A stretch of DNA of 50,986 bases. Origin: Pseudomonas viridiflava. GTDB taxonomy: Bacteria; Pseudomonadota; Gammaproteobacteria; Pseudomonadales; Pseudomonadaceae. A model generated the notes under the pieces. The model made no database searches. It was not told the origin of the DNA and saw only the letters and a program-made list of their open reading frames with translations. How positions within the stretch are numbered: the stretch's first letter is position 1; each line of letters opens with the position of its first letter. The stretch lies in contig NZ_UTBZ01000017.1 of NCBI RefSeq assembly GCF_900580865.1, positions 1 to 50,986 of the forward strand. Reading direction: 5' to 3'. The position numbers and the translations under genes were made by a program. Positions 9,341 to 19,447 of the stretch are shown here, one piece after another.

Positions 9341-9925
9341 TCAGCCGCGGGCTTCTTTGAACAGCACGGCGATGCCCGGGTGATAGTTGCCCGCTTCGCT
9401 GCGCAATTTGCGGTAGGCGTAGGGGAAATACCAGGCGACGGCACAGGTGTGTTCCTTTTGCAGATCGTCGACCATGTCCTGCAGCTCTTCGGGGCTGGCG
9501 CTGTGCTGGGCTTTTTGCGGCGCGACAAACAGGCAGCCGAGCTTGAGGTCGCTGGCGTAGCTGATGCGCTTGGCGTCGTTGGTGATGTCCAGCAGGGCTT
9601 GGGTCAGATTCAGGTTGGTAACCTTTGGCCAGCGCTGGGTGGCCTGGATAAAGGCGCGGTCTTCGGCGCCGGCGAGAAACAGATCGGCGCGGGCATTGCG
9701 CTCGCCTTCTTCATTCTGCTTACGCGTGGCAGTTTCGTTCAAAGTGACCAGCTCAGCCATCCAGGCGGCTGCCGAGAGCAATCCGAGATTGGCTTTCTCG
9801 TCATGCCAGTAAGGGGTGTCGCTGTCGCCGCGCACGGCGTTGTAGCGGTCGATACAGTCAAACCAGCGTTCAAGCACGGGGCGCAGAAATTCCAGGCGCG
9901 GGTTGCTGATGATCATGCCTTGCAT
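9341..9925 (-). CDS. Uncharacterised cytosolic protein (194 residues)
   Basis: I do not recognise a named domain. The start at 9925 is preferred over 9934 because AAAGGA then lies 8 nt upstream of it, whereas it abuts the first ATG. The protein has no signal or membrane segment, is mixed alpha/beta, and contains a WHDEKANLGLLSAAAWMAEL segment and a CAVAWYFPYAYRKLRSEAGN segment. Base composition is like its neighbours, so it looks like a conserved resident gene. It is divergent from the cobalamin operon but lies outside its riboswitch. Confidence 0.75.
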   Translation of the reverse strand: MQGMIISNPRLEFLRPVLERWFDCIDRYNAVRGDSDTPYWHDEKANLGLLSAAAWMAELVTLNETATRKQNEEGERNARADLFLAGAEDRAFIQATQRWPKVTNLNLTQALLDITNDAKRISYASDLKLGCLFVAPQKAQHSASPEELQDMVDDLQKEHTCAVAWYFPYAYRKLRSEAGNYHPGIAVLFKEARG

Positions 9926-10097
9926 CGTCATCATCCTTTATTGTTGTAGTGGGCTTTTCGGGAAAAGCATGGCTCTTTGATATCATTTGTATCAGTGTGG
10001 CACAAGATTGGCGTCGGATAATTGATCGGCGGCAGTTATTCGCCCGACGACCGCCTCTTTAATTGACGCTCCACCCCCAACCCTCTAACCTTCGCGG

Positions 10098-10310
10098 CTT
10101 GTTTCAGGTGCTCTGTGACCTGCGTCGACAGAGTGAAACAGGGAAGCCGGTGAGGGTTGTCTTCGCACGAAGAGCCACCACGATCCCGGCGCTGCCCCCG
10201 CAACGGTAAATGAGTGAAAACTGCGCCTTGAGCCACTGCCTCGAAAGAAGCGGGAAGGCGCGCAGTCAGGCGAAACGCCGCTCATGAGCCCGGAGACCGG
10301 CCTGATCCAT
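10098..10310 (+). promoter_or_regulatory. Cobalamin (adenosylcobalamin) riboswitch
   Basis: The leader of cobO contains the expected landmarks in order: GGTG and GAAACAGGGAAGCCGGTG near 10107-10154, GCTGCCCCCGCAACGGTAA near 10191-10209, and the final AGTCAGG...GAGCCCGGAGACCGGCCTG block ending about 10304, which holds the B12 box. Known cobalamin riboswitches reduce expression when the coenzyme is abundant, so the operon is predicted to be switched off by its own product. Bases 9935-10097 before it contain no gene. Confidence 0.95.
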
Positions 10311-10400
10311 CCAGCGGCATCACGGTGGGCGATGCCAGGCTTTTTGCCGTCTATTCTTGTGCCTGCCCGCCGTTATCCAGCCCCAACGGAGAGCTCCCCC

Positions 10401-11012
10401 ATGACTGATTCCCCCGAGCGCGACGAACGCCATCTGGCCCGTATGCAGCGCAAAAAAGCCGTGATCGACGAACGCATCGCCAACTCGCCTGACGAGTGCG
10501 GGCTGGTGCTGGTGCTCACCGGCAATGGCAAAGGCAAAAGCAGTTCGGCCTTCGGCATGCTCGCCCGCGCCATGGGCCACGGCATGCAGTGCGGCGTGGT
10601 GCAGTTCATCAAGGGTCGCAACAGTACCGGCGAAGAGCTGTTTTTCCGCCGCTTCCCTGAGCAGGTTCGCTTCCACGTGATGGGCGAGGGCTTCACTTGG
10701 GAAACCCAGGATCGTCAGCGCGACATCGCCGCCGCCGAAGCCGCGTGGGCTGTGTCCCGCGAACTGCTGCGCGATCCGTCGATCGGTCTGGTGGTGCTCG
10801 ACGAACTCAACATCGCTCTCAAACATGGTTACCTCGATCTCGATCAGGTGCTCAGCGATCTGCAGGCGCGTCCGCCGATGCAGCACGTGATCGTCACCGG
10901 TCGCGCGGCCAAGCCGGAAATGATCGAGATGGGCGATACGGTCACCGAAATGGGCATGCTCAAACACGCCTTCCAGACCGGCATCAAAGCGCAGAAAGGC
11001 GTCGAACTTTGA
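10401..11012 (+). CDS. cobO: Cob(I)yrinic acid a,c-diamide adenosyltransferase
   Basis: A 203-residue ATP:corrinoid adenosyltransferase of the CobA/CobO/BtuR type; it attaches the 5'-deoxyadenosyl group to cobalt(I) corrinoid in the cytosol. The P-loop GNGKGKSS lies at residues 41-48, followed by RAMGHGMQCGVVQFIKG, and VLDELNIALKHGYL carries the Walker B-like acidic residues. ATG 10401 is chosen for its GGAGAG ribosome-binding site and the family N-terminus; an upstream in-frame ATG at 10284 lies inside the riboswitch. First gene of the operon; its stop overlaps the cobB start. Confidence 0.96.
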   Translation: MTDSPERDERHLARMQRKKAVIDERIANSPDECGLVLVLTGNGKGKSSSAFGMLARAMGHGMQCGVVQFIKGRNSTGEELFFRRFPEQVRFHVMGEGFTWETQDRQRDIAAAEAAWAVSRELLRDPSIGLVVLDELNIALKHGYLDLDQVLSDLQARPPMQHVIVTGRAAKPEMIEMGDTVTEMGMLKHAFQTGIKAQKGVEL

Positions 11013-12358
11013 ATCAACCACGTCACTGCCCGGCGGTCCTTATCGCTGCGCCGGCCTCCGGTCAGGGCAAGACCACCGTCACCGCCGCACTCGCCCGTTT
11101 GCATCGCAATCAGGGGCGCAAAGTGCGCGTGTTCAAATGCGGCCCAGACTTCCTTGATCCGATGATTCTCGAGCGCGCCAGCGGTGCGCCGGTGTATCAA
11201 CTGGACATGTGGATGGTCGGCGAGCAGGAAAGTCGTCGCCTGTTGTGGGAAGCCGCCGCCGAGGCGGATCTGATTCTGATCGAAGGCGTGATGGGCCTGT
11301 TCGACGGCACGCCATCCAGCGCTGATCTGGCGCGGCACTTCGGTGTGCCGGTGCTTGGCGTGATTGATGGGACGGCGATGGCGCAGACCTTTGGTGCGCT
11401 GGCGCTGGGACTGGCGAAGTATCAGCCGGATCTGCCGTTTGCCGGCGTGCTGGCCAACCGCGTTGGCACCCTGCGCCATGCGCAGTTGCTCGAAGGCAGC
11501 CTCACCGAAGGTCTGCGCTGGTACGGCGCGTTGTCTCGCGAGACCGGTATCGAACTGCCAAGTCGCCATCTCGGCTTGGTCCAGGCCAGCGAACTGAATG
11601 ATCTCGATGTGCGTCTCGACGCTGCCGCCGATGCATTAGCCAGCAGTTGCGAGGTAGCGCTGCCACCGGCCGTGGAATTCGCTGCGCCTGACGTCATCGC
11701 TATAGAGCCGCTGCTGCAGAATGTGCGGATCGCAGTCGCCCGTGACGAGGCGTTTGCCTTCACCTATGGCGCGAGTCTCGATCTGTTGCGCGCGATGGGC
11801 GCCGAGCTGAGTTTCTTCTCGCCGATCCGTGACACGCAATTGCCTGACGCTGACAGTCTGTATCTGCCCGGCGGTTATCCGGAATTGCACCACGTCGCGC
11901 TGTCGCAGAACACCGCGATGCTGGAGGCGATTCGTGCGCATCATGCGGCGGGCAAACCGTTGCTCGCTGAGTGTGGCGGGATGCTTTATTTGCTCGCTTC
12001 GCTGACCGATGTTGAAGGCACTCGCGCTGAGCTGGTCGGGTTGCTCAAGGGCGAAGCGGTGATGCAAAAACGTCTGGCCGCATTGGCGCTGCAAGCGGTC
12101 GATCTGCCGGAAGGTTTGTTGCGCGGCCACACTTATCACCACTCCCTGACCACCACCGAACTGACGCCGATTGCCCGTGGCTTGAGTCCGAATGGCGGAC
12201 GCGGTGCTGAGGCGGTTTATCGCGATGGGCGGATGACGGCTTCTTATGTGCACTTCTATTTCCCGTCGAATCCGACTGCGATTGCCGCATTGTTTGTGCC
12301 AGACCGTGAGGCCGCCTTCGCGAGCAAGCTCGCTCCCACAGGGGATCGTGTTTCTTGA
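11009..12358 (+). CDS. cobB: Cobyrinic acid a,c-diamide synthase
   Basis: A 449-residue glutamine amidotransferase that amidates the a and c side chains of (hydrogeno)cobyrinate using ATP. The N-terminal half has the P-loop-type APASGQGKTTVTAAL; the C-terminal half is a class-I-like glutaminase with Cys in LAECGGMLYLL (about residue 321). No suitable ATG exists: the TTG at 11009 overlaps the cobO stop as TTGA and gives LNQPRHCPAVLIAAP, matching the family N-terminus. The last dozen or so residues (AAFASKLAPTG...) are encoded by a REP element, so the ancestral C-terminus has been replaced or extended. Confidence 0.94.
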   Translation: MNQPRHCPAVLIAAPASGQGKTTVTAALARLHRNQGRKVRVFKCGPDFLDPMILERASGAPVYQLDMWMVGEQESRRLLWEAAAEADLILIEGVMGLFDGTPSSADLARHFGVPVLGVIDGTAMAQTFGALALGLAKYQPDLPFAGVLANRVGTLRHAQLLEGSLTEGLRWYGALSRETGIELPSRHLGLVQASELNDLDVRLDAAADALASSCEVALPPAVEFAAPDVIAIEPLLQNVRIAVARDEAFAFTYGASLDLLRAMGAELSFFSPIRDTQLPDADSLYLPGGYPELHHVALSQNTAMLEAIRAHHAAGKPLLAECGGMLYLLASLTDVEGTRAELVGLLKGEAVMQKRLAALALQAVDLPEGLLRGHTYHHSLTTTELTPIARGLSPNGGRGAEAVYRDGRMTASYVHFYFPSNPTAIAALFVPDREAAFASKLAPTGDRVS

Positions 12359-12402
12359 GCAAGCACCCCGTCCAATGTGGGAGCGAGCTTGCTCGCGAAG
12401 AG
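12315..12402. repeat. REP pair straddling the cobB stop codon
   Basis: An inverted REP (CCTTCGCGAGCAAGCTCGCT, 12315-12340) lies inside the 3' end of cobB and its mate (GTGGGAGCGAGCTTGCTCGC, 12376-12402) lies just before the bluB start. The pair therefore overlaps coding sequence on its left and approaches the bluB ribosome-binding region on its right. Confidence 0.93.
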
Positions 12403-12405
12403 GCC

Positions 12406-13056
12406 ATGACCGACAACGCATTCTCCGAAGCCGAGCGCGAAGCGGTTTACAGAGCCATCGCCGAACGTCGCGACATGCGCCACTTCACCGGTGGCAGCGT
12501 CGAGCCGGAGCTGTTGCGCCGACTCTTGGAAGCCGCCCACCAGGCCCCAAGCGTCGGCCTGATGCAGCCCTGGCGCTTTATCCGCATCAGCGACCGTACC
12601 CTGCGCGGCGAGATCCAGAATCTTGTGGAAGAGGAACGCATCCGCACCGCCGAGGCCCTCGGCGAGCGCAGTGACGAGTTCATGAAGCTCAAGGTCGAAG
12701 GCATCCATGACTGCGCCGAAGTGTTGGTCGCTGCATTGATGGACGATCGCGAAAAACACATCTTCGGTCGCCGCACGCTGCCGGAAATGGACATGGCCTC
12801 GCTGTCCTGCGCGATCCAGAATCTGTGGCTGGCCTCACGCGCCGAAGGCCTGGGCATGGGCTGGGTCTCGCTGTTCGAGCCGCAGGCACTGGCGGATTTG
12901 CTGAAGTTGCCCCAAGGCGCCAAGCCGCTGGCCGTTTTGTGTCTGGGCCCGGTCAAGGAATTCTATCCGGCGCCGATGCTGGTACTCGAAGGGTGGGCGC
13001 AGGCGCGTCCGCTCAATGAGTTGCTGTATGAAAATTATTGGGGAGTGAGTCAATGA
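12406..13056 (+). CDS. bluB: 5,6-dimethylbenzimidazole synthase
   Basis: A 216-residue flavin enzyme of the nitroreductase fold that fragments reduced FMN with oxygen to form DMB, the lower ligand of cobalamin. The N-terminal [11 protein letters not shown] is diagnostic for BluB, and [15 protein letters not shown] matches the flavin-binding region. ATG 12406 is used; upstream in-frame codons to 12355 are only REP sequence (CGSELAREE) and should not be counted. Its presence means the host makes DMB by the aerobic route. It overlaps cobD by ATGA. Confidence 0.95.
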   Translation: MTDNAFSEAEREAVYRAIAERRDMRHFTGGSVEPELLRRLLEAAHQAPSVGLMQPWRFIRISDRTLRGEIQNLVEEERIRTAEALGERSDEFMKLKVEGIHDCAEVLVAALMDDREKHIFGRRTLPEMDMASLSCAIQNLWLASRAEGLGMGWVSLFEPQALADLLKLPQGAKPLAVLCLGPVKEFYPAPMLVLEGWAQARPLNELLYENYWGVSQ

Positions 13057-13961
13057 GTGTGGCGTTGTTGAGTGTCGCTGCGGTCGCGCTGGATGCGCTG
13101 CTCGGTGAACCGAAACGCTGGCATCCGCTGGTGGCGTTCGGCAATTTCGCCGGGCGCATCGAGCAACGATTCAACGCCGGTGGTCGTGGCTGGCGCAGCC
13201 ATGGCGTCACCGCGTGGGTGATTGCGGTGCTGCCGCTGACCTTGCTTGCTACCGCATTTTCCTGGGCGCCGTACGTGGGCTGGGTCGTCGAAATTCTCGC
13301 GTTGTATTGCGCCCTCGGCATGCGCAGCCTCGGTGAGCATGTCGCGCCGGTGGCTGCTGCTTTACGTGCGGATGATCTGGACGAGGCGCGCAAGCGTGTT
13401 GGCTACCTAGTCAGCCGCCAGACCGATGAACTCGACAGCACCGCCGTCGCCCGCGCCGCCACTGAGTCAGTGCTGGAAAACGGCAGTGATGCGGTGTTTG
13501 CCGCGTTGTTCTGGTTTGTCGTCGCCGGTGCGCCGGGCGTGGTCCTCTATCGCTTGAGCAACACGCTTGATGCAATGTGGGGTTATCGCAACGAACGCTT
13601 CGAACGCTTCGGTTGGGCGGCGGCGAAAATCGACGACGTGTTGAACTACATTCCTGCGCGTCTGGTGGCATTGACCTACGCGCTGCTCGGCAAAACCCGA
13701 CTCGCGCTGAAGTGCTGGCGCACCCAGGCACCGCAGTGGGACAGCCCCAACGCCGGGCCGGTGATGGCGGCCGGCGCCGGAGCACTGGGCGTGGAATTGG
13801 GCGGCCCGGCGATCTATCACGGTGAACTGCATGAGCGCCCGCAACTCGGCGAAGGACAACCGGCCGATGCCGATTCCATCGACCGTGGCTGGCAATTGGT
13901 CCAGCGCGGCGTATGGTTATGGCTGCTGATTCTCTGCGTGGGGGCTGAATTCTATGCTTGA
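13053..13961 (+). CDS. cobD: Adenosylcobinamide-phosphate synthase (membrane)
   Basis: A 302-residue CobD/CbiB-family integral membrane protein that joins aminopropanol (or its phosphate) to adenosylcobyrate. Characteristic parts are [16 protein letters not shown] near the N-terminus, [18 protein letters not shown] and [14 protein letters not shown] in the middle, and [20 protein letters not shown]. Several hydrophobic segments occur, including one at the C-terminus ([16 protein letters not shown]). Start 13053 overlaps the bluB stop as ATGA, and its end overlaps cobC by 8 nt, so coupling is likely. Confidence 0.95.
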   Translation: MSVALLSVAAVALDALLGEPKRWHPLVAFGNFAGRIEQRFNAGGRGWRSHGVTAWVIAVLPLTLLATAFSWAPYVGWVVEILALYCALGMRSLGEHVAPVAAALRADDLDEARKRVGYLVSRQTDELDSTAVARAATESVLENGSDAVFAALFWFVVAGAPGVVLYRLSNTLDAMWGYRNERFERFGWAAAKIDDVLNYIPARLVALTYALLGKTRLALKCWRTQAPQWDSPNAGPVMAAGAGALGVELGGPAIYHGELHERPQLGEGQPADADSIDRGWQLVQRGVWLWLLILCVGAEFYA

Positions 13962-14946
13962 ACACGGTGGCCGGCTGCGCAAGGCTGCTCGCGATTACGG
14001 CATCGCCGAGGCCGACTGGCTCGACCTCTCCAGCGGTCTGGCGCCGTGGCCATTTCCGATCCCGGAGATCCCGCTGCGTGCCTGGGCGCGCTTGCCGGAA
14101 ACCGACGACGGTCTGGAGCAAGCCGCGTGCGATTACTACGGCACCGCGCAAGTGCTGCCGGTGGCCGGTTCGCAGATGGCCATCCAGTTGCTGCCGCGTT
14201 TACGCCGGGCCGGCAAGGTCGGCGTGTTGTCACCGTGTTATGCCGAGCACGCCGAAGCGTGGCGCCGCAGCGGTTACATCGTGCGTGAAGTGCTGGAGCA
14301 GGAAGTCGAGTTCTTTCTCGACAGCCTCGATGTGCTGGTGGTGGTCAATCCGAACAACCCGACCGGCCTGAGCCTGACTCCGGCGCGGTTGCTCGACTGG
14401 CACGCACGGCTCGCTCAGCGCGGTGGCTGGCTGGTGGTCGATGAGGCGTTCATGGACAACACGCCACAACTGAGCCTGGCCGCCCATGCCCATCAAGTCG
14501 GGCTGATCGTGCTGCGCTCGTTCGGCAAGTTTTTCGGCCTGGCCGGCGTGCGTCTGGGCTTTGTCCTGGCCGAGCGCAAGTTGCTCCGACTGCTCGCGGA
14601 ACAGGTCGGGCCGTGGGTCGTCAGCGGGCCGACGCGGGTGCTCGGGCAGGCTTGCCTGCAAGACACCGAAGGGCACACACGCCAACGGATTCGCAGTGAT
14701 CAAGCGAGCGAACGGCTGGCGGCGTTGCTTGAACGCTACGGCTTCAAACCGCAGGGCGGTTGCGCGTTGTTTCAGTGGCTGATCACCGATCAAGCGCCAG
14801 CGTTATACGAATTCATGGCCCGGCGCGGCATTCTTCTGCGCATCTTTACCCACAACAGCAGTCTGCGTTTTGGCTTGCCCGCCGATGCGGCTGAAGAGGC
14901 GCGTCTCGAACACGCTTTAATCGCCTTCACCAAGGACAACTCATGA
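13954..14946 (+). CDS. cobC: Threonine-phosphate decarboxylase-type PLP enzyme
   Basis: A 330-residue fold-type I PLP enzyme of the CobC/CobD (Salmonella) group. It is expected to make (R)-1-amino-2-propanol O-phosphate from L-threonine phosphate for the cobinamide side chain. The PLP-binding Lys192 sits in [16 protein letters not shown], and [13 protein letters not shown] and [10 protein letters not shown] are the usual aminotransferase motifs. It overlaps cobD upstream and cobQ downstream (ATGA), consistent with one translationally coupled block. The naming follows the Pseudomonas denitrificans scheme and should not be confused with the Salmonella phosphatase CobC. Confidence 0.93.
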   Translation: MLEHGGRLRKAARDYGIAEADWLDLSSGLAPWPFPIPEIPLRAWARLPETDDGLEQAACDYYGTAQVLPVAGSQMAIQLLPRLRRAGKVGVLSPCYAEHAEAWRRSGYIVREVLEQEVEFFLDSLDVLVVVNPNNPTGLSLTPARLLDWHARLAQRGGWLVVDEAFMDNTPQLSLAAHAHQVGLIVLRSFGKFFGLAGVRLGFVLAERKLLRLLAEQVGPWVVSGPTRVLGQACLQDTEGHTRQRIRSDQASERLAALLERYGFKPQGGCALFQWLITDQAPALYEFMARRGILLRIFTHNSSLRFGLPADAAEEARLEHALIAFTKDNS

Positions 14947-16394
14947 CCACGCTGATGGTGCAGGGCACCACTTCCGATGCCGGTAAAAGTACGCTGGTGA
15001 CGGCACTGTGCCGTTGGGCGACCCGGCAGGGCGTGGCGGTCGTACCGTTCAAGCCGCAGAACATGGCGCTCAACAGTGCAGTGACGGCGGACGGTGGTGA
15101 GATCGGCCGTGCGCAAGCGGTACAGGCGCAAGCGGCGAACCTTGAGCCGCACACCGACATGAACCCGGTACTGCTCAAGCCGAACAGCGACACCGGCGCG
15201 CAAGTGATCATTCATGGCCGCGCGGTTACGTCGATGAACGCCGTGGCGTATCACGACTACAAAGCCATCGCGATGCAGGCTGTGCTGGCCTCGCATGACC
15301 GTCTCAGTGCGGCGTATCCGCTGGTGATGGTCGAGGGCGCAGGCTCGCCCGCCGAGATCAATCTGCGCGCTGGCGATATCGCCAACATGGGCTTTGCCGA
15401 AGCGGTGGATTGCCCGGTTTTGCTGATCGCGGACATCAACCGTGGCGGGGTTTTCGCGCATCTGGTCGGCACACTGGAGCTGCTCTCGCCGAGCGAACAG
15501 GCGCGGGTCAAGGGCTTCATCATCAACCGTTTTCGCGGTGACATCGCCCTGCTGCAACCGGGCCTCGACTGGCTCGAACAACGCACCGGCAAACCGGTGG
15601 TGGGCGTTTTACCGTACGTGATGGATCTGCATCTGGAGGCCGAGGACGGCATCGATCAGCGCCAGACCGACAAGGCCGAACAAGTGCTGAAAGTGGTGGT
15701 GCCGGTGCTGCCGCGTATCAGCAACCACACCGACTTCGATCCGCTGCGCTTGCATCCGCAGGTCGATCTGCAATTTGTCGGGCCGGGGCAGGCGATTCCT
15801 GCTGCCGATCTGATCATCCTGCCGGGGTCGAAGAGTGTGCGTAGCGATCTGGCTTATCTGCGTGCCAATGGCTGGGATACGGCAATCTCTCGCCACTTGC
15901 GTTACGGCGGCAAAGTGCTGGGGATTTGCGGCGGTCTGCAGATGCTCGGCGAGCAGGTGCATGACCCGCTCGGCCTCGAAGGTGCACCGGGCACGAGTGC
16001 CGGTTTGGGCTTGCTGGCGTTCGACACCACGCTTGAAGCCGAGAAGCAGTTGCGCAATGTGCGTGGGCGGTTGGCGCTGGAAGATGCTGAGGTCAGTGGC
16101 TATGAGATTCATGCGGGCGTGACCACGGGACCGGCACTGGAAAACGCAGCGGTGCATTTGGATGACGGCCGTTGCGACGGCGCGCAGAGTGTTGATGGGC
16201 AGGTGTTTGGCACGTATCTGCATGGCTTGTTCGAGTCGCCGACGGCGAGTGCAGCGTTGCTGCGCTGGGCCGGGTTGAGCGATGTGCAGCAGGTGGATTA
16301 TCACGGCTTGCGCGAGCGCGATATCGAGCGGCTGGCGGATCTGGTGGAGAAGCATCTTGATACTGATTTGTTGCGACAGCTCTGCGGGATTTGA
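14943..16394 (+). CDS. cobQ: Cobyric acid synthase
   Basis: A 483-residue amidotransferase that amidates the four remaining side chains (b, d, e, g) of adenosylcobyrinate a,c-diamide. The N-terminal ATP-binding domain has [17 protein letters not shown] and [13 protein letters not shown]. The glutaminase domain has Cys329 in [11 protein letters not shown] and a C-terminal His in [10 protein letters not shown]. Length is as expected. It ends a tightly overlapping block bluB-cobD-cobC-cobQ; a REP pair then separates it from cobU. Confidence 0.96.
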   Translation: MTTLMVQGTTSDAGKSTLVTALCRWATRQGVAVVPFKPQNMALNSAVTADGGEIGRAQAVQAQAANLEPHTDMNPVLLKPNSDTGAQVIIHGRAVTSMNAVAYHDYKAIAMQAVLASHDRLSAAYPLVMVEGAGSPAEINLRAGDIANMGFAEAVDCPVLLIADINRGGVFAHLVGTLELLSPSEQARVKGFIINRFRGDIALLQPGLDWLEQRTGKPVVGVLPYVMDLHLEAEDGIDQRQTDKAEQVLKVVVPVLPRISNHTDFDPLRLHPQVDLQFVGPGQAIPAADLIILPGSKSVRSDLAYLRANGWDTAISRHLRYGGKVLGICGGLQMLGEQVHDPLGLEGAPGTSAGLGLLAFDTTLEAEKQLRNVRGRLALEDAEVSGYEIHAGVTTGPALENAAVHLDDGRCDGAQSVDGQVFGTYLHGLFESPTASAALLRWAGLSDVQQVDYHGLRERDIERLADLVEKHLDTDLLRQLCGI

Positions 16395-16410
16395 GGTGGC
16401 TGTGCGGGCC

Positions 16411-16508
16411 TCTTCGCGAGCAGGCTCGCTCCCACAGTGAATGCGGTTAGCCATACATTTTGAGTACAACTCATAACCCTGTGGGAGCGAGCCCGCTCGC
16501 GAAAGCGA
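16411..16508. repeat. REP pair between cobQ and cobU
   Basis: TCTTCGCGAGCAGGCTCGCT (16411 on) faces GTGGGAGCGAGCCCGCTCGC (16481 on). The pair fills most of the 149-bp gap that interrupts the otherwise overlapping cobalamin genes. Confidence 0.95.
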
Positions 16509-16543
16509 CGGCCGCCTCACTAGATATTTTCCTGGATAAACCC

Positions 16544-17065
16544 ATGCTCCAACTGATCCTCGGCGGCGCCCGCTCCGGCAAAAGTCGTCTGGCCGAAAAA
16601 CTCGCCAGCGATAGCGGCCTGGCTGTGACCTACATCGCCACCAGCCAACCCCTCGATGGCGAGATGAGCGACCGCGTCGCCCATCACCGCGCGCGCCGTC
16701 CCGCTGAATGGGCACTCATCGAAGAACCCTTGGAACTGGCCCGCGTCCTGCGCGAAAGCGCCAGCGCCGAACGTTGCCTGCTGGTCGATTGCCTGACCCT
16801 GTGGCTGACCAATCTGCTGATGCTCGATGACGCCGAACGTCTCGCCGCCGAGCGCGAAGCCCTGCTCGAATGCCTGGTCTCGCTGCCGGGTGAAATCATT
16901 TTTGTCAGCAACGAGACCGGAATGGGTGTCGTGCCGCTGGGCGAATTGACTCGCCGCTACGTCGATGAAGCCGGTTGGCTGCATCAAGCTCTGGCCGAGC
17001 GCTGTCAGCGTGTTGTCCTGACCGTCGCCGGCCTGCCCCTGACTCTGAAAGGACCTGCGTTATGA
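16544..17065 (+). CDS. cobU: Adenosylcobinamide kinase / phosphate guanylyltransferase
   Basis: A 173-residue bifunctional enzyme (CobU in enterics, CobP in P. denitrificans) that phosphorylates adenosylcobinamide and adds GMP from GTP. The P-loop GGARSGKS is at residues 7-14. The family guanylylation region is visible as [18 protein letters not shown] (with the conserved H-x-x-R-R), and [12 protein letters not shown] and [13 protein letters not shown] are conserved. ATG 16544 is chosen because it opens directly on the P-loop strand, with the usual short N-terminus; the upstream reading frame is REP sequence. The stop overlaps cobT (ATGA). Confidence 0.95.
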   Translation: MLQLILGGARSGKSRLAEKLASDSGLAVTYIATSQPLDGEMSDRVAHHRARRPAEWALIEEPLELARVLRESASAERCLLVDCLTLWLTNLLMLDDAERLAAEREALLECLVSLPGEIIFVSNETGMGVVPLGELTRRYVDEAGWLHQALAERCQRVVLTVAGLPLTLKGPAL

Positions 17066-18117
17066 CTCAAACCTGGTGGCTGAATCCGTGCAAAGCGGTC
17101 GACCTCAACGTCGTTGAACAAGCGGCGGCGCGGCAGCAGCAACTGACCAAACCGGCGGGTTCGTTGGGGCGTCTGGAATCGGTAGCGGTGCAACTGGCCG
17201 GCCTGCAAGGCCAGGTCAAACCGACGCTGGAACAGGTCTGGATCGCGATTTTTGCCGGTGATCACGGTGTGGTCGCTGAAGGCGTTTCGGCGTTCCCGCA
17301 GGAAGTCACCGGGCAGATGCTGCTTAACTTTGTCAGCGGCGGTGCGGCGATCAGTGTGTTGGCGCGGCAGCTCGGCGCGCAGCTGGAAGTGGTCGATCTG
17401 GGCACGGTGAATCCCTCGCTGAACCTGCCGGGTGTGCGCCACTTGAACATCGGCGCGGGCACGGCGAACTTCGTGCAGGGCGCGGCGATGACTCAGGCCC
17501 AGGGCGAACTGGCCTTACAGGCCGGTCGCGACAGTCTGCTGCGGGCGAAAGCGGCGGGTGCGCAGTTGTTCATCGGTGGCGAAATGGGCATTGGCAACAC
17601 CACGGCGGCAAGTGCCTTGGCCTGTGCCTTGCTTGATTGCCCGGTGGTGCATTTGACCGGCCCCGGCACCGGGCTGAATGCCCAAGGTGTCAGTCATAAG
17701 GCGCAAGTGATCGAGCGGGCGCTGGCGTTGCATGCCGCGCAGCGTGGCGATGCGTTGCAGACCCTGTTCAATCTGGGTGGTTTTGAAATCGCCGCGTTGG
17801 TCGGCGCATATCTGGCGGCGGCTCAAGAAGGCGTTGCGGTGCTGGTTGACGGCTTTATCTGCACGGTCGCGGCGCTGGTCGCGGTGCGCTTGAATCCAGC
17901 CTGTCGCGAGTGGTTGTTGTTCGGTCATCGCGGTGCCGAGCCGGGCCATCGTCATGTGCTGGAAACCCTGAACGCTGAGCCGTTGCTGGAACTCGGCCTG
18001 CGTCTGGGCGAGGGCAGTGGCGCGGCGCTGGCGGTGCCTCTGTTGCGCTTGGCCTGCGATCTGCACGGGCAGATGGCGACGTTCGCCGAAGCAGCGGTGG
18101 CGGATCGTCCGGCATGA
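17062..18117 (+). CDS. cobT: Nicotinate-nucleotide-DMB phosphoribosyltransferase
   Basis: A 351-residue enzyme that transfers phosphoribose from nicotinate mononucleotide to DMB, giving alpha-ribazole phosphate. [56 protein letters not shown] and [16 protein letters not shown] are family hallmarks. The catalytic Glu in GEGSGAALA falls at residue 317, the position known for the Salmonella enzyme. Its substrate is made by the neighbouring bluB product. ATG 17062 overlaps the cobU stop and the stop overlaps the next gene, so the three are coupled. Confidence 0.96.
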   Translation: MTQTWWLNPCKAVDLNVVEQAAARQQQLTKPAGSLGRLESVAVQLAGLQGQVKPTLEQVWIAIFAGDHGVVAEGVSAFPQEVTGQMLLNFVSGGAAISVLARQLGAQLEVVDLGTVNPSLNLPGVRHLNIGAGTANFVQGAAMTQAQGELALQAGRDSLLRAKAAGAQLFIGGEMGIGNTTAASALACALLDCPVVHLTGPGTGLNAQGVSHKAQVIERALALHAAQRGDALQTLFNLGGFEIAALVGAYLAAAQEGVAVLVDGFICTVAALVAVRLNPACREWLLFGHRGAEPGHRHVLETLNAEPLLELGLRLGEGSGAALAVPLLRLACDLHGQMATFAEAAVADRPA

Positions 18118-18689
18118 CCTTGCATCTGGATCTGCTGCGCCATGGTGAGACTGAACTCGGTGGTGGTTTGCGCGGCAGCCTTGATGATGCGCTGACCGAA
18201 AAGGGGTGGGCGCAGATGCGTGCGGCCGTGGTCGAGGGTGGGCCGTGGGATCGGATCGTCAGTTCGCCGTTGCAACGTTGCGCGCGGTTTGCCGCAGAGC
18301 TGGGTGAGCAACTGAACCTGTCAGTGCATCTGGACAAGGATCTGCAGGAACTGCATTTCGGTGCGTGGGAAGGGCAGAGCGCGGCCGCGTTGATGGAGAC
18401 CGATGCTGAAGCGCTGGGGTTATTCTGGGCCGATCCGTATTCGTTTACGCCACCGCAGGGTGAACCGGTCAGCGAGTTTTCTTCTCGAGTACTGGCGGCC
18501 GTTGCGCGCTTGCACAATACCTACGCTGGTGAGCGGGTGTTGCTGATCAGCCATGGCGGCGTGATGCGCCTGTTGCTGGCGCAAGCGCGCGGGTTGCCGC
18601 GCGAACAACTGCTTAATGTTGAAGTCGCTCACGGCGCGGTGTTTGCGCTGACGGTCGAGGCGGATGGTTCGCTCAAGGAAGGTTACTGA
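18114..18689 (+). CDS. Alpha-ribazole phosphatase (histidine phosphatase family)
   Basis: A 191-residue histidine phosphatase. [11 protein letters not shown] carries the catalytic RHG (His11), VSSPLQRC the second Arg, and [13 protein letters not shown] the second active-site His. In this operon it most likely dephosphorylates alpha-ribazole 5'-phosphate or adenosylcobalamin 5'-phosphate, the role of Salmonella CobC. I leave the symbol empty because cobC is already used here for the PLP enzyme. Start overlaps cobT by ATGA and cobS begins 1 nt after its stop. Confidence 0.88.
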   Translation: MTLHLDLLRHGETELGGGLRGSLDDALTEKGWAQMRAAVVEGGPWDRIVSSPLQRCARFAAELGEQLNLSVHLDKDLQELHFGAWEGQSAAALMETDAEALGLFWADPYSFTPPQGEPVSEFSSRVLAAVARLHNTYAGERVLLISHGGVMRLLLAQARGLPREQLLNVEVAHGAVFALTVEADGSLKEGY

Positions 18690-18690
18690 C

Positions 18691-19422
18691 ATGTTGCCGC
18701 TGTGGATCGCCCTGCAATTTCTCAGCAGCCTGCCGATTCGCTTGCCTGGCATGCCCGAGCCGGAACAACTGGGGCGTTCGTTGCTGTTTTATCCGTTGGT
18801 TGGGCTGCTGTTCGGCGTGATCCTGTGGGCGCTGAATCTCGCCTTGAGCGGCGCGCCGTTGTTGCTGCATGCAGCGTTGCTGTTGACGGTTTGGGTGCTG
18901 CTCAGCGGCGCACTTCACCTTGATGGTCTGGCTGACAGCGCCGATGCCTGGCTCGGTGGTTTTGGTGATCGCGAGCGCACGCTTATCATCATGAAGGACC
19001 CGCGCAGCGGGCCGATTGCGGTGGTCACGCTGGTGTTGGTGTTGTTGCTCAAGTTTGCTGCGTTGCTGGCGTTGATCGAACAAGGGCACGGGCTGGTGTT
19101 GATCATTGTGCCGCTGCTCGGGCGGGCGGCGCTGTTGGGGTTGTTTCTGACGACGCCGTATGTGCGTGCCGGTGGGTTGGGGCAAGCGTTGGCGGATCAT
19201 TTGCCGCGAAAGGCCGGTTGGTGGGTGTTGGGCTTCAGTGCATTGGTCTGCGTTCTGATTGCTGGATTCAGTGCCGTCGTTGCGCTGATGATCGCTGTCG
19301 GTGTATTTGTCTGGCTGCGGCAGGTGATGATGCGGCGGTTGGGCGGGACCACGGGCGATACGGCGGGGGCGTTGCTGGAATTGCTGGAGATGGCAGTGCT
19401 GGTGGGATTGGTTTTGGTCTGA
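18691..19422 (+). CDS. cobS: Adenosylcobinamide-GDP ribazoletransferase (cobalamin synthase)
   Basis: A 243-residue integral inner-membrane enzyme (CobS in enterics, CobV in P. denitrificans) that joins adenosylcobinamide-GDP and alpha-ribazole (phosphate), the last assembly step. The acidic motif LDGLADSADAWLGG near residue 73 is diagnostic, as is FGDRERTLIIMKDPRSGPIA. About six hydrophobic segments follow. ATG 18691 is used because it gives the family start LPLWIALQFLSSLPI. It is the last cobalamin gene; a REP pair follows. Confidence 0.95.
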   Translation: MLPLWIALQFLSSLPIRLPGMPEPEQLGRSLLFYPLVGLLFGVILWALNLALSGAPLLLHAALLLTVWVLLSGALHLDGLADSADAWLGGFGDRERTLIIMKDPRSGPIAVVTLVLVLLLKFAALLALIEQGHGLVLIIVPLLGRAALLGLFLTTPYVRAGGLGQALADHLPRKAGWWVLGFSALVCVLIAGFSAVVALMIAVGVFVWLRQVMMRRLGGTTGDTAGALLELLEMAVLVGLVLV

Positions 19423-19447
19423 CAGTTTTGGATTGTCTGTTCCGGCC

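Noticed and set aside
12355..12405. N-terminal extension of BluB
   Set aside because: The added residues are REP sequence; ATG 12406 matches the family start.
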